A stretch of 64,000 nt of DNA, taken from Flavobacterium sp. KACC 22763. Its GTDB lineage: Bacteria; Bacteroidota; Bacteroidia; Flavobacteriales; Flavobacteriaceae. Both the position numbers and the translations under genes were made by a program. How positions within the stretch are numbered: position 1 is the first letter of the stretch; the number at the start of each line of letters is the position of its first letter. Shown piece after piece: positions 31,832-39,464 of the stretch. Below the pieces are notes generated by a model that worked only from the letters and a program-made list of their open reading frames with translations, did not search any database and had not been told where the DNA came from. The stretch spans positions 1,364,001-1,428,000 of the forward strand of contig NZ_CP117879.1 of assembly GCF_028736155.1 (NCBI RefSeq), written 5' to 3'.

Positions 31832-33493
31832 TCAATAGAGATATTTAAAATACTGCTTCAAAATCTGATCATTTTCAACTGTTGGTGTGAAAATTTCTAA
31901 AATACAAGGAGTCTCATCAGAATTATATAAAGATTGGATTCCACTGTCTAATGATTGAATATCATGGGCTGCTAAATAGTCAAATCCATACATTTTAGCC
32001 AAATGTTCAGCCGTCAATTTATGAGATGTCTCAAAATAAGTATTGAAAACTGGTTTTTCTTGATGACCAGGAAGAATTCTAAAAATACCTCCTCCTCCAT
32101 TATTAATCAAAATAATTTTGAAGTTTTTAGGAATATAAGAGTTCCATAAAGCATTGCTGTCGTATAGAAAACTTATATCGCCAGTGACAAAAACGGTCTG
32201 CTTTTCGTTTCCAACTGCTGCACCAATTGCCGTAGAAGTGCTTCCGTCTATACCGCTTGTGCCGCGATTGCAAAAGACTTCAATTGTATCATCTATATCA
32301 ATAAGTTGTGCATAACGAATAGCAGAACTATTACTAATTTGCAACATGCTATTTTTAGGCAATGATCCAATTACTTTTTCGAAAACTTTGAAGTCTGAAA
32401 ATCCTATTTTGCTTAAATATTCCTTTCTTCTTTCTAATCTCGTTTGGTAAACAGTACCTACATTATTAAAATACTTACTTTCTACAAAAGATGTTTTTGA
32501 AAGCAAGTCTTTAAAGAAATCATTCGGCTTCATTTCAAAATGTTTTGTCAATGCTCCAAATGTATCATAAGCACGTAAAGTATCAATATGCCAATGCTGT
32601 TCTGGTTTGTATTTTCGTAAAAAACCTTTAATTCTTTTTGAAACAACCATTCCTCCAAAAGTTATTAAAACTACTGGGTTAAACTTCTTAAAATCAAAAT
32701 CATCAAAAGGCGTAATTAAAGTATCTATTGAATTGATAAAACTATCGTGATGAAGATTTGAAGTTGTTTCTGTAAGCACTACAACTGACGGATCTGAAGC
32801 TAAATTTTCTATAATCTCTTTGTCAATTACATTTGCTTCGTTAACTCCAACTAAGATTAATTTTCGTTTGGCAGTATTCCAAACAGAAACTACTTCTTCG
32901 CTATTTTCTATTGTTAAAGGAAAAACTTCTGGATCCTGATTTGTAATTTTTGGCTGTACAGAAAGCTCTTCTGTTGTTTCATAAAGCGGCTCTTCAAAAG
33001 GTGCGTTGATATGCACTGGGCCTTTTTTAAGAATAGCCGTTTCAATGGCCAGATTGATTTTTAAGTCATTCTCTTCAGATGCTTCTTCGGTTAAATTAGC
33101 ATTGAAAACAGAATGGTTAGCAAAAACATTTTCCTGGCGAATAGTTTGTCCGTCACCAATATCAATTTTACTTTGTGGACGGTCAGCCGATATTACAATC
33201 AATGGAATCTGACTGTAGAATGCTTCTGCCAGAGCAGGATAATAATTTAATAAGGCAGATCCTGAAGTACAGACTATGGCTGTTGGCTGTTTGGTTTGCT
33301 GAGCAATTCCCAAAGCAAAAAAGGCGGCACAACGCTCATCCGCAATGCTATAACAGGTGAAGTTTGGATTTTGAGCAAATCCGATAGTTAACGGTGCATT
33401 TCTGGATCCTGGAGAAATTATAATATTGACAATGCCTTTGGCAGATAAAATTTCGATAATGCTTTGTGCAAGCGCTATTTTGGGGTAAATCAT
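31832..33493 (-). CDS. menD: SEPHCHC synthase (2-succinyl-5-enolpyruvyl-6-hydroxy-3-cyclohexene-1-carboxylate synthase)
   Basis: The 553-residue thiamine-diphosphate enzyme joins isochorismate and 2-oxoglutarate in menaquinone synthesis. The N-terminal IISPGSRNAPLT is the MenD signature. CTSGSALLNYYPALAEAFYSQ follows, and GTSGIDGSTSTAIGAA with the GDISFLYDSNAL region forms the ThDP/Mg site near residue 430-460. Isochorismate synthase, often next to menD, is not present. Instead a forward-strand thioredoxin-like gene lies upstream. Confidence 0.94.
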   Translation of the reverse strand: MIYPKIALAQSIIEILSAKGIVNIIISPGSRNAPLTIGFAQNPNFTCYSIADERCAAFFALGIAQQTKQPTAIVCTSGSALLNYYPALAEAFYSQIPLIVISADRPQSKIDIGDGQTIRQENVFANHSVFNANLTEEASEENDLKINLAIETAILKKGPVHINAPFEEPLYETTEELSVQPKITNQDPEVFPLTIENSEEVVSVWNTAKRKLILVGVNEANVIDKEIIENLASDPSVVVLTETTSNLHHDSFINSIDTLITPFDDFDFKKFNPVVLITFGGMVVSKRIKGFLRKYKPEQHWHIDTLRAYDTFGALTKHFEMKPNDFFKDLLSKTSFVESKYFNNVGTVYQTRLERRKEYLSKIGFSDFKVFEKVIGSLPKNSMLQISNSSAIRYAQLIDIDDTIEVFCNRGTSGIDGSTSTAIGAAVGNEKQTVFVTGDISFLYDSNALWNSYIPKNFKIILINNGGGGIFRILPGHQEKPVFNTYFETSHKLTAEHLAKMYGFDYLAAHDIQSLDSGIQSLYNSDETPCILEIFTPTVENDQILKQYFKYLY

Positions 33494-33628
33494 TCCGGTC
33501 GTGTATTACTTTTTTCGAAGAAAGTCTTTTTCTTGATTTTTCTTCATCTTGCTTACAAAGTTACAAACTTCGCATTTGATTTATATTATAATTAGGAATA
33601 TATTAAGGCTCTTTCTAGAAAAAGGAAA

Positions 33629-33636
33629 TATATTTG
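33629..33636 (+). promoter_or_regulatory. -7 element of the thioredoxin-like gene
   Basis: TATATTTG matches TAnnTTTG and lies 34 bases before the ATG at 33671. No clear TTG at -33. Confidence 0.45.
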
Positions 33637-33670
33637 TAAAATCGAATAATTAATAAAAGCCTGACACAAT

Positions 33671-34846
33671 ATGCGTTTCTTACTTATACTTTTTTTATCT
33701 GTTACTTTTCAAACTATCAATGCTCAAAATCAGTTTGTGCCTGTTGATGTTCCATATAAAACGGCTTTAGAAAATGCAAAAAAAGAAAGAAAACCGCTTT
33801 TTATTATGCTTTATGCAGATTGGTGTCCGCATTGCAATTTAATGAAAACGGAAGTCTTGAGTGATCCTGCTATTATGGATTTTTTGAATAAAAATTTTGT
33901 CTGTACTTATAAAAATATAGAAAAAGAAGAAGGAATTGCTTTAAAGAATAAATTCAATACCAAATCGCTTCCTACTTTCTTATTTCTTGACAGCAATGAA
34001 ACGTTGATTTATGCATTGAAAGGTGAAATGAAAAAGCCAGAATTTCAGAATGAATTAAATAATGCTTTAAATCCGAAAATGCAATTGCCTTATTTAGAAA
34101 AAGAATTTCTTGCTGAACCAAGCAATTCAGATAAATTCTTTACCTATTTAAATACTTTAAAAAAAGGAAAAGACAGAACTGAATTATCCGTTCCAACTCA
34201 TATTTATTTAAATACCCAGTCTGATAAACAGTTAGTTAGCGAATTAAACTGGCGTGTTATTGCTAATGGAGTAACCGATATAAAATCTAGAGAGTTCCAA
34301 TACGTTTTAAATCATCAGAAAGAATTTGCTGCGGTAGCTTCTCAAAATCGTGTTGACCGTAAAATAGAAAGTATTGTAAACGAATTGCTTCGTCCTTTGG
34401 TTGATAATTTAGACACTGTAAACTATTATAAACAAAGAGAAGTTGCAAAATCAATCCGATTGCAAAAAACAGATTCTTTGGTTTTTAAATATGATCTAAC
34501 TTTAGCCGAAAGAACTGAAAAATGGAATTTCTACAAAAAAGTTACACTTGAAGACACTCAGAAATTAGTTTGGAACGACGCGAGTTTTTTAAAAGATATC
34601 GGGAATACTTACTTTAAGCACATTAATGATAAAGAGAGCCTGAAAAAGGCCATTTTCTGGGTTGATCGTTCTTTAGAATTAAATGATTCTTACGATGGAA
34701 ATCTGCTTGAAGCGAAGCTTTACAACAAAATAAAAGATAAAAAGAAAGCTTTAGAATATGCCAAAAATGCCAAAGCAATAGCCAAGGAAATGGACTGGAA
34801 TTCTAAAGAAGTAGACACTTTATTAGCTGAATTAAACACCAAATAA
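33671..34846 (+). CDS. Secreted thioredoxin-like protein
   Basis: The 391-residue protein has a signal peptide ending near NAQN (residue 19) and a thioredoxin fold with the active site CPHC (C52-C55) in LYADWCPHC. A helical C-terminal half (about 140-390) ends in TPR-like helices (AIFWVDRSLELNDSYDGNLLEAKLYNK). CPHC is the DsbA-type dipeptide and favours an oxidising or reducing role on periplasmic thiols. The C-terminal helices may bind partner proteins. It is followed 17 bp later by a GNAT gene. Confidence 0.85.
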   Translation: MRFLLILFLSVTFQTINAQNQFVPVDVPYKTALENAKKERKPLFIMLYADWCPHCNLMKTEVLSDPAIMDFLNKNFVCTYKNIEKEEGIALKNKFNTKSLPTFLFLDSNETLIYALKGEMKKPEFQNELNNALNPKMQLPYLEKEFLAEPSNSDKFFTYLNTLKKGKDRTELSVPTHIYLNTQSDKQLVSELNWRVIANGVTDIKSREFQYVLNHQKEFAAVASQNRVDRKIESIVNELLRPLVDNLDTVNYYKQREVAKSIRLQKTDSLVFKYDLTLAERTEKWNFYKKVTLEDTQKLVWNDASFLKDIGNTYFKHINDKESLKKAIFWVDRSLELNDSYDGNLLEAKLYNKIKDKKKALEYAKNAKAIAKEMDWNSKEVDTLLAELNTK

Positions 34847-34863
34847 CTTTTAACAACTAACCA

Positions 34864-35361
34864 ATGAGCATTATTATAAGACCTGCAGTAACAAACGATT
34901 TGCAAAAGATTCTAGAAATTGTAAATAATTCTATTCTGCATACCACTGCCAATTATAGTTACGAAATCCAGACTTTGGAAATTCAGACAAAGTGGTTTGA
35001 AGACAAAGTGTCCAAAAACATTCCTGTAATTGTTGCCGATTTAGATGGTGAAGTGGTTGGTTTTGGAAGTTACGGACAGTTTAGAGAAAAAATAGGCTTT
35101 CAATATACTGTTGAGCATTCTGTTTATGTGGTCGATAATATCATTGGAAAAGGAATTGGTTCTAAACTTTTGACAGAATTAATTCGTTTGGCAAAAGAGC
35201 AAGGTTATCATGTTATGATTGGCGCCATTGATGCTGATAACGCTGGAAGTATTGCTTTTCATGAAAAATTCGGATTTGTTGCTACGGGTACAATTCGTGA
35301 AGTTGGCTACAAATTTGACCACTGGTTGGATCTGGTTTTTATGCAACTTATTTTGGTTTAA
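34864..35361 (+). CDS. GNAT-family N-acetyltransferase (phosphinothricin acetyltransferase-like)
   Basis: The 165-residue protein fits the Pat/MddA branch of GNAT enzymes. It starts with SIIIRPAVTNDLQKILEIVNNSI. The acetyl-CoA pyrophosphate loop is VDNIIGKGIGSKLL, and the C-terminal signature is GAIDADNAGSIAFHEKFGF. Relatives acetylate phosphinothricin or methionine derivatives. The actual substrate here is unknown. It is probably co-transcribed with the thioredoxin-like gene. Confidence 0.88.
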   Translation: MSIIIRPAVTNDLQKILEIVNNSILHTTANYSYEIQTLEIQTKWFEDKVSKNIPVIVADLDGEVVGFGSYGQFREKIGFQYTVEHSVYVVDNIIGKGIGSKLLTELIRLAKEQGYHVMIGAIDADNAGSIAFHEKFGFVATGTIREVGYKFDHWLDLVFMQLILV

Positions 35362-35411
35362 CCGCAAAGGCACTAAAGATTGCGCAAAGTTCACGATGTT
35401 ATTTTAAAACA

Positions 35412-35444
35412 AAACCCGACAGGTTTTTAAAACCTGTCGGGTTT
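35412..35444. repeat. 33-bp palindrome, ACCCGACAGG family (copy 2, perfect)
   Basis: AAACCCGACAGGTTTT (35412-35427) and AAAACCTGTCGGGTTT (35429-35444) are perfect 16-bp arms with a one-base centre. It lies between convergent genes and may serve as a terminator. The first copy is at 5667-5699. Confidence 0.85.
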
Positions 35445-35471
35445 GATTTATATGAGTATGCTTAAACTTTT

Positions 35472-36059
35472 TTAACCCTTAATCCAATTGATAACTTCAG
35501 GTTCAGTTACTAGAGTTTTTGGTTTAATTACTTTTACCAATTCTCCTTTTTCATTGATTAAGTATTTTTGAAAGTTCCATTCTACTTCAGAATCCTGTAG
35601 ACCGTTTCTTGATTTTTCAGTTAAGAACTTATAGACATCGCACATATCGCTTCCTTTAACAGAAACTTTGTTCATCATCGGGAAAGTTACACCGTAATTC
35701 TGCTGGCAGAAAGTTTCAATTTCTTTAGCAGTTCCTGGTTCTTGTGAAGCAAAATTATTTGCAGGGAAACCAACAATCACAAACCCTTTATCTTTGTATT
35801 CTTTGTAAACCGCTTCTAAATCTTTATATTGTGGAGTTAAACCGCATTTTGATGCAGTATTGACAATCATGATTTTTTTGCCTTTTAAAGATGCAAAGTC
35901 AAAGGTATCTCCTGACAAGTCTTCTACTTTAAACTGATAAATTGTTTCTTTAGCCATGGCTTTATCCTTTTTAGATAATTTGTTTGTATTAGTTTGAGCA
36001 TTTACCCCTGTTACTGACAAAACAGCTGCTCCAAATAGCATTAAAAGTATTTTTTTCAT
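35472..36059 (-). CDS. Glutathione peroxidase-family protein (secreted)
   Basis: The 195-residue protein has a signal peptide (about residues 1-21) and the GPx fold. The peroxidatic cysteine is C72 in NTASKCGLTP, the glutamine lies in FPANNFASQEPG and the tryptophan in WNFQKYLI. It has cysteine instead of selenocysteine, and bacterial members usually draw electrons from thioredoxin rather than glutathione. Because Bacteroidota often lack glutathione, a thioredoxin-like donor such as the secreted protein at 33671 is plausible but unproven. A periplasmic location follows from the signal peptide. Confidence 0.9.
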   Translation of the reverse strand: MKKILLMLFGAAVLSVTGVNAQTNTNKLSKKDKAMAKETIYQFKVEDLSGDTFDFASLKGKKIMIVNTASKCGLTPQYKDLEAVYKEYKDKGFVIVGFPANNFASQEPGTAKEIETFCQQNYGVTFPMMNKVSVKGSDMCDVYKFLTEKSRNGLQDSEVEWNFQKYLINEKGELVKVIKPKTLVTEPEVINWIKG

Positions 36060-36149
36060 CTGATAATTTTTTATAAAATTAGCTAAAATCCATTTTCAAA
36101 AACCATTTTCAGTCTTTAATTTTTGCTAATCAAAAGTTAAATAAAAAAT

Positions 36150-36180
36150 GAAGCCTAACGTTAATCAGACGTTAGGCTTC
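36150..36180. terminator. Hairpin with GAAGCCTAACGT stem
   Basis: GAAGCCTAACGT (36150-36161) pairs perfectly with ACGTTAGGCTTC (36169-36180). On the minus strand it is followed by ATTTTTTATTT, so it would terminate a minus-strand transcript coming from about 36200-36690. Confidence 0.65.
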
Positions 36181-36437
36181 CCCCCATACAAACAAATCAA
36201 ACCATGAATTAATTATTATGCAATCTTTTATAAATTATAGTTGATGACTCGGTTATGTCGAAAATTCGTTTATCCCCCATATGTTAAACGTCTTTTTGAA
36301 AAATCTTTAAATGGCTTGTATTGATGTAAAATTAAATCCTAATAGACGAGACATATTAAAAAAATCTTCAATCTGGAAGTCCGAGCACATCAACTATACA
36401 ATATTTATGTTTTGTTCCTTTTATAATCAAATCTTAT

Positions 36438-36578
36438 TTAACCACAAATTCCTGAATCAGTCACATCTGTCCAACCTGACAAAGCTTCTTTCATAAAATC
36501 TTTTTCAGTAAAAATGGTTAACGATAAAACTGTTGTTAATCCAACTATTAATATTCTAACTATTATTTTGCTATCCAT
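36438..36578 (-). CDS. Possible 46-residue membrane small protein
   Basis: The frame starts MDSKIIVRILIVGLTTVLSL and ends VTDSGICG. Residues 5-23 could form a single membrane helix, followed by an acidic soluble tail. The minus-strand terminator at 36150-36180 lies downstream. An overlapping upstream frame (GTG at about 36646) reads VRKILFAVIEIKNKTVVRTLL and ends in a TAG that overlaps this ATG, which suggests coupling or decay of a longer gene. No family is recognised. Confidence 0.35.
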   Translation of the reverse strand: MDSKIIVRILIVGLTTVLSLTIFTEKDFMKEALSGWTDVTDSGICG

Positions 36579-36690
36579 AAGTCTTTAATAATGTTCTAAC
36601 AACAGTTTTATTCTTAATTTCTATAACTGCAAATAAGATCTTTCTCACCTTATTAATTTCATCTACGTAATTGGATTGTTTTTGGTTTTA

Positions 36691-36718
36691 AAAAAAGTGC
36701 AAAAAATTGCACTTTTTT
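36691..36718. terminator. Hairpin with AAAAAAGTGCAA stem
   Basis: AAAAAAGTGCAA (36691-36702) pairs perfectly with TTGCACTTTTTT (36707-36718) around AAAA. Both sides can act as a U-tract, so it is bidirectional. It isolates the sigma-factor gene from the region upstream. Confidence 0.65.
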
Positions 36719-36851
36719 CCGAACCCCCTTATTTTCTTAGGTTTTAGATTACTAAAAAAAATATAAAAATGAAGAAAAAATAAATTAACTTTATAACAGG
36801 TTAGCATATAATACTTTAGCTTTTAATGTTTAAACTTAAAAATCCAAATCT

Positions 36852-37382
36852 ATGAGTCAAGAAGAACTGCTAGTTTTAATTTACAAAAAGGACGAAAAAG
36901 CTTTTACGCATTTGTACGATATGTACTCTAAAAGTTTATTTTCTGTCATTCACGTCCTAATTAAAAATCGAGAAGAAGCAGAAGATGTGCTTCAGGATGT
37001 TTTTGTCAAAATCTGGAAAAACATCGATTCCTACAACGAGAGTAAAGGACGATTTTATACTTGGATCCTTAACATCGCCCGAAACACCTCGATCGATAAA
37101 CTTCGTTCTAAAGACTATAGCAACAGCCAAAAAAACCTTTCATCAGATAATTTCGTAAATCTCTTAGATGAGAGTAATAAATTGAGCCATAAACTAGATG
37201 CAATTGGAATTCAGGAATTTGTAAAAAAACTAAAACCAAAATGTATCGAAATAATCAATTTATTATTCTTTAAAGGATACACCCAGCAAGAAGCTTCAGA
37301 AGAATTGGCAATGCCACTGGGAACTATCAAAACACAAAACAGAAACTGTATTAACGATTTACGTAATTATTTGAAGATATAA
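36852..37382 (+). CDS. ECF-type sigma-70 family RNA polymerase sigma factor
   Basis: The 176-residue protein has sigma region 2 (about residues 10-75, with YDMYSKSLFSVIHVLIKNREEAEDVLQDVFVKIWKN) and region 4 (about 120-172, with LLFFKGYTQQEASEELAMPLGTIKTQ). There is no region 1 or 3, as in extracytoplasmic-function factors. Its TAA overlaps the ATG of the next gene by one base, so it is coupled to a membrane anti-sigma factor. The pair resembles the SigK/RskA type and probably answers an envelope signal. Confidence 0.92.
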   Translation: MSQEELLVLIYKKDEKAFTHLYDMYSKSLFSVIHVLIKNREEAEDVLQDVFVKIWKNIDSYNESKGRFYTWILNIARNTSIDKLRSKDYSNSQKNLSSDNFVNLLDESNKLSHKLDAIGIQEFVKKLKPKCIEIINLLFFKGYTQQEASEELAMPLGTIKTQNRNCINDLRNYLKI

Positions 37383-38170
37383 TGGAAGCACAAGAATATA
37401 TAGAATCAGGAATTTTAGAGCTGTACGTTTATGGCCTATTAAGTGAGAAAGAAAATTTAGAAATTGCCGAAATGGCAAAAAAGAATCCCGAAATGGATCA
37501 GGAAATTATTTCGATAGAAAAGGCTGTAATTGCACTTTCTTCGAGTTTCTCCCCTTTCCATTCTGTGGAAAATTTCGAAAAAATTAAAGCTCGTCTGGAA
37601 CTTAAACATGGAAAAGTAGTCGATATCAAACCAGCTTCAAACTGGTCGCAATATGTGGGCTGGGCAGCAGCAGTATTATTATTGCTAGGTTTAGGATATC
37701 AAACTTTAGAATTAACAAAAACCAAAGAAGCTATTTCTACTGTTGGAAATGAGAAGAATAAAATACAAAGAGAATATGCCTTTTTAGATCAGCAGAATAA
37801 AGAAACCGAGAAAAACTTAGGTATTGTAAGAGATATTAAAAATACAGGAGTAACACTTGGTGGTCAGGCAGTTTCGCCTGCTTCTTTTGCAAAGGTATAT
37901 TGGAATCAACAAACTAAAACTACTTATATTGATGCGGCAGGTTTGCCTGCACCGCCAAAAGGAATGGTGTATCAAGTATGGTCTTTGAAATTAAGTCCTG
38001 TACTCACTCCGACAAGCATTGGTTTGCTGGATAATTTTGAAGGTAATAAACAAAAAATCTTTGCTGTAAATCAAACCGATTCTGCGGAAGCTTTTGGAAT
38101 TACTTTGGAACCAGCTGGCGGAAGCCCTACACCAACAATGGAACAGCTTTATACTTTAGGAAAAGTTTAA
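37382..38170 (+). CDS. RskA-type membrane anti-sigma factor
   Basis: The 262-residue protein has an N-terminal cytoplasmic anti-sigma region (residues 1-80, with LELYVYGLLSEKENLEI), one membrane helix (about 91-107) and a periplasmic RskA-like domain. The latter carries GLPAPPKGMVYQVWSLK and an EPAGGSPTPT tail. It should hold the adjacent sigma factor inactive until the signal arrives. The start overlaps the sigma stop in TAATG, which favours translational coupling and a fixed ratio. A terminator follows. Confidence 0.9.
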   Translation: MEAQEYIESGILELYVYGLLSEKENLEIAEMAKKNPEMDQEIISIEKAVIALSSSFSPFHSVENFEKIKARLELKHGKVVDIKPASNWSQYVGWAAAVLLLLGLGYQTLELTKTKEAISTVGNEKNKIQREYAFLDQQNKETEKNLGIVRDIKNTGVTLGGQAVSPASFAKVYWNQQTKTTYIDAAGLPAPPKGMVYQVWSLKLSPVLTPTSIGLLDNFEGNKQKIFAVNQTDSAEAFGITLEPAGGSPTPTMEQLYTLGKV

Positions 38171-38194
38171 AATTAATCTTTTATAAAAAGCTAA

Positions 38195-38226
38195 AACGCA
38201 TATTCAGTGTAATATGCGTTTTTTTA
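38195..38226 (+). terminator. Terminator of the sigma/anti-sigma operon
   Basis: AACGCATATT (38195-38204) pairs with AATATGCGTT (38211-38220), followed by seven or more T. Confidence 0.85.
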
Positions 38227-38255
38227 TTATTTTTAATTCACCAAAAACCAATTTT

Positions 38256-38648
38256 ATGAATGCAAACTTACTTTTGAGAATTGCTATAGCTATTATTCTC
38301 CTGACCCATTCCGTTTTTGGAATGTTTAATAATGGCATTAATGATTTTGGAAATCTTTTCCTCAACCAAATTGGTTTTGCTCCTTACGGCGTATTTCTTG
38401 CTTGGAGTATCAAATTGTCTCATGTTGCCGCCGCAATACTTTTATTAGCAAATAAATGCATTAAACTTGCTGGCTTTGTTACCATTTTTGTTCTTATAAT
38501 GGGCATTGTTTTAGTGCACTTTCAAGAAGGCTGGTTTGTTGTAGGAGGAGGAAGAAACGGTGTCGAATATAATTTTCTTCTAATTGTAGTTCTCTTGGCA
38601 ATTATGTATCCTGATGGCATCATAAAAAAACAAAAAAGTAATTCATAA
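38256..38648 (+). CDS. DoxX-family membrane protein
   Basis: The protein has 130 residues and four hydrophobic helices, consistent with the DoxX/DoxD-like family. Members are linked to oxidoreductase complexes, but no specific reaction is known for this one. The open frame extends to an ATG at 38214, which lies inside the preceding terminator. I therefore use the ATG at 38256 (MNANLLLRIAIAI). The DUF3667 gene starts 17 bp after its stop. Confidence 0.8.
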   Translation: MNANLLLRIAIAIILLTHSVFGMFNNGINDFGNLFLNQIGFAPYGVFLAWSIKLSHVAAAILLLANKCIKLAGFVTIFVLIMGIVLVHFQEGWFVVGGGRNGVEYNFLLIVVLLAIMYPDGIIKKQKSNS

Positions 38649-38665
38649 ATCAAATATCAAGTTTA

Positions 38666-39394
38666 ATGGAAATAATGTGTAAAAACTGCCATCAGGTCTT
38701 TAGAGGCCATTATTGCAACAATTGCGGTCAGTCTGCAGAAACACATAAAATAAATGTGCATTTTTTATGGCACGATATCCAGCATGGTTTATTGCATTTT
38801 GACAAAGGAATATTGTATTCTTTAAAACAATTGTTTACAAGACCTGGGCATTCAATCCGCGAATTTATTGAAGGAAAAAGAGCCCGTCATTTTAAACCTT
38901 TATCTTTAGTTGTCGTTCTTGCTACACTTTATGGGCTTTTATATCATTACTTCCATATTGACACCTTTAATCATGTACAGGCTCCAAACTTAGATTCAAA
39001 TTTTCTAAATGAATGGTTTGCCACACATTTTTCATGGGTAACAGTAGGGTCTATTCCTATTTATACTATTGGTACTTATCTTGTTTTTAAAAATCAGGGA
39101 TATAATTTTGTCGAACTTTTTGTGCTTAATACTTTTAAAGCTGCACAACGAATTTCTGTGCAGTTGCTGACAATACCCGCAATGATTTTTCTAAATCATA
39201 CATCGCACATGCAACAGTATACTTATACGATGTATATTATTGGGGTAATTTTAATCTTTTGGACGAACATTCAGTTCTTTAATAAAATATCTAAAACAAA
39301 AGCATTTTTCTTGTCTATACTAAGTCACCTAATCTTTTTGGTTTTCTTTTTTATAATCATGATTATTATACTTTTTATCTCTGGAAAATTTTAA
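38666..39394 (+). CDS. DUF3667 domain membrane protein
   Basis: The 242-residue protein begins with a zinc-ribbon pattern (C5, C8, C17, C20 in CKNCHQ and YCNNCGQ). A conserved soluble segment FLWHDIQHGLLHFDKGILYSLK and RPGHSIREFIEGKR, typical of DUF3667, follows. Four to five membrane helices lie from about residue 80 onward. Its function is unknown. It is widespread in Bacteroidota. The gene ends at a bidirectional terminator facing ccsBA. Confidence 0.88.
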   Translation: MEIMCKNCHQVFRGHYCNNCGQSAETHKINVHFLWHDIQHGLLHFDKGILYSLKQLFTRPGHSIREFIEGKRARHFKPLSLVVVLATLYGLLYHYFHIDTFNHVQAPNLDSNFLNEWFATHFSWVTVGSIPIYTIGTYLVFKNQGYNFVELFVLNTFKAAQRISVQLLTIPAMIFLNHTSHMQQYTYTMYIIGVILIFWTNIQFFNKISKTKAFFLSILSHLIFLVFFFIIMIIILFISGKF

Positions 39395-39407
39395 AACTTA
39401 ACATAAA

Positions 39408-39438
39408 AAAACGGCCCAACATGATGTTGAGCCGTTTT
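39408..39438. terminator. Bidirectional terminator between the DUF3667 gene and ccsBA
   Basis: AAAACGGC and CAACA pair with TGTTG and GCCGTTTT around TGA with one mismatch. Both flanks are A/T tracts, serving the two convergent genes. Confidence 0.8.
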
Positions 39439-39464
39439 ATGAATTAATAATTATTTCAAATTAT

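Larger units (their letters stand above)
36060..36851. other. 792-bp region framed by two hairpins
   Basis: It contains a 12-bp-stem hairpin (36150-36180), a possible 46-residue minus-strand ORF (36438-36578), a second hairpin (36691-36718) and two CCCCCAT patches near 36180 and 36273. No larger gene is convincing. The forward frame 36311-36496 has no homology that I recognise and overlaps the minus-strand ORF. It may be a decayed locus. Confidence 0.55.

Noticed and set aside
36311..36496. 61-residue forward ORF in the hairpin-bounded region
   Set aside because: No promoter or family, odd composition, and it overlaps a more plausible minus-strand small ORF.
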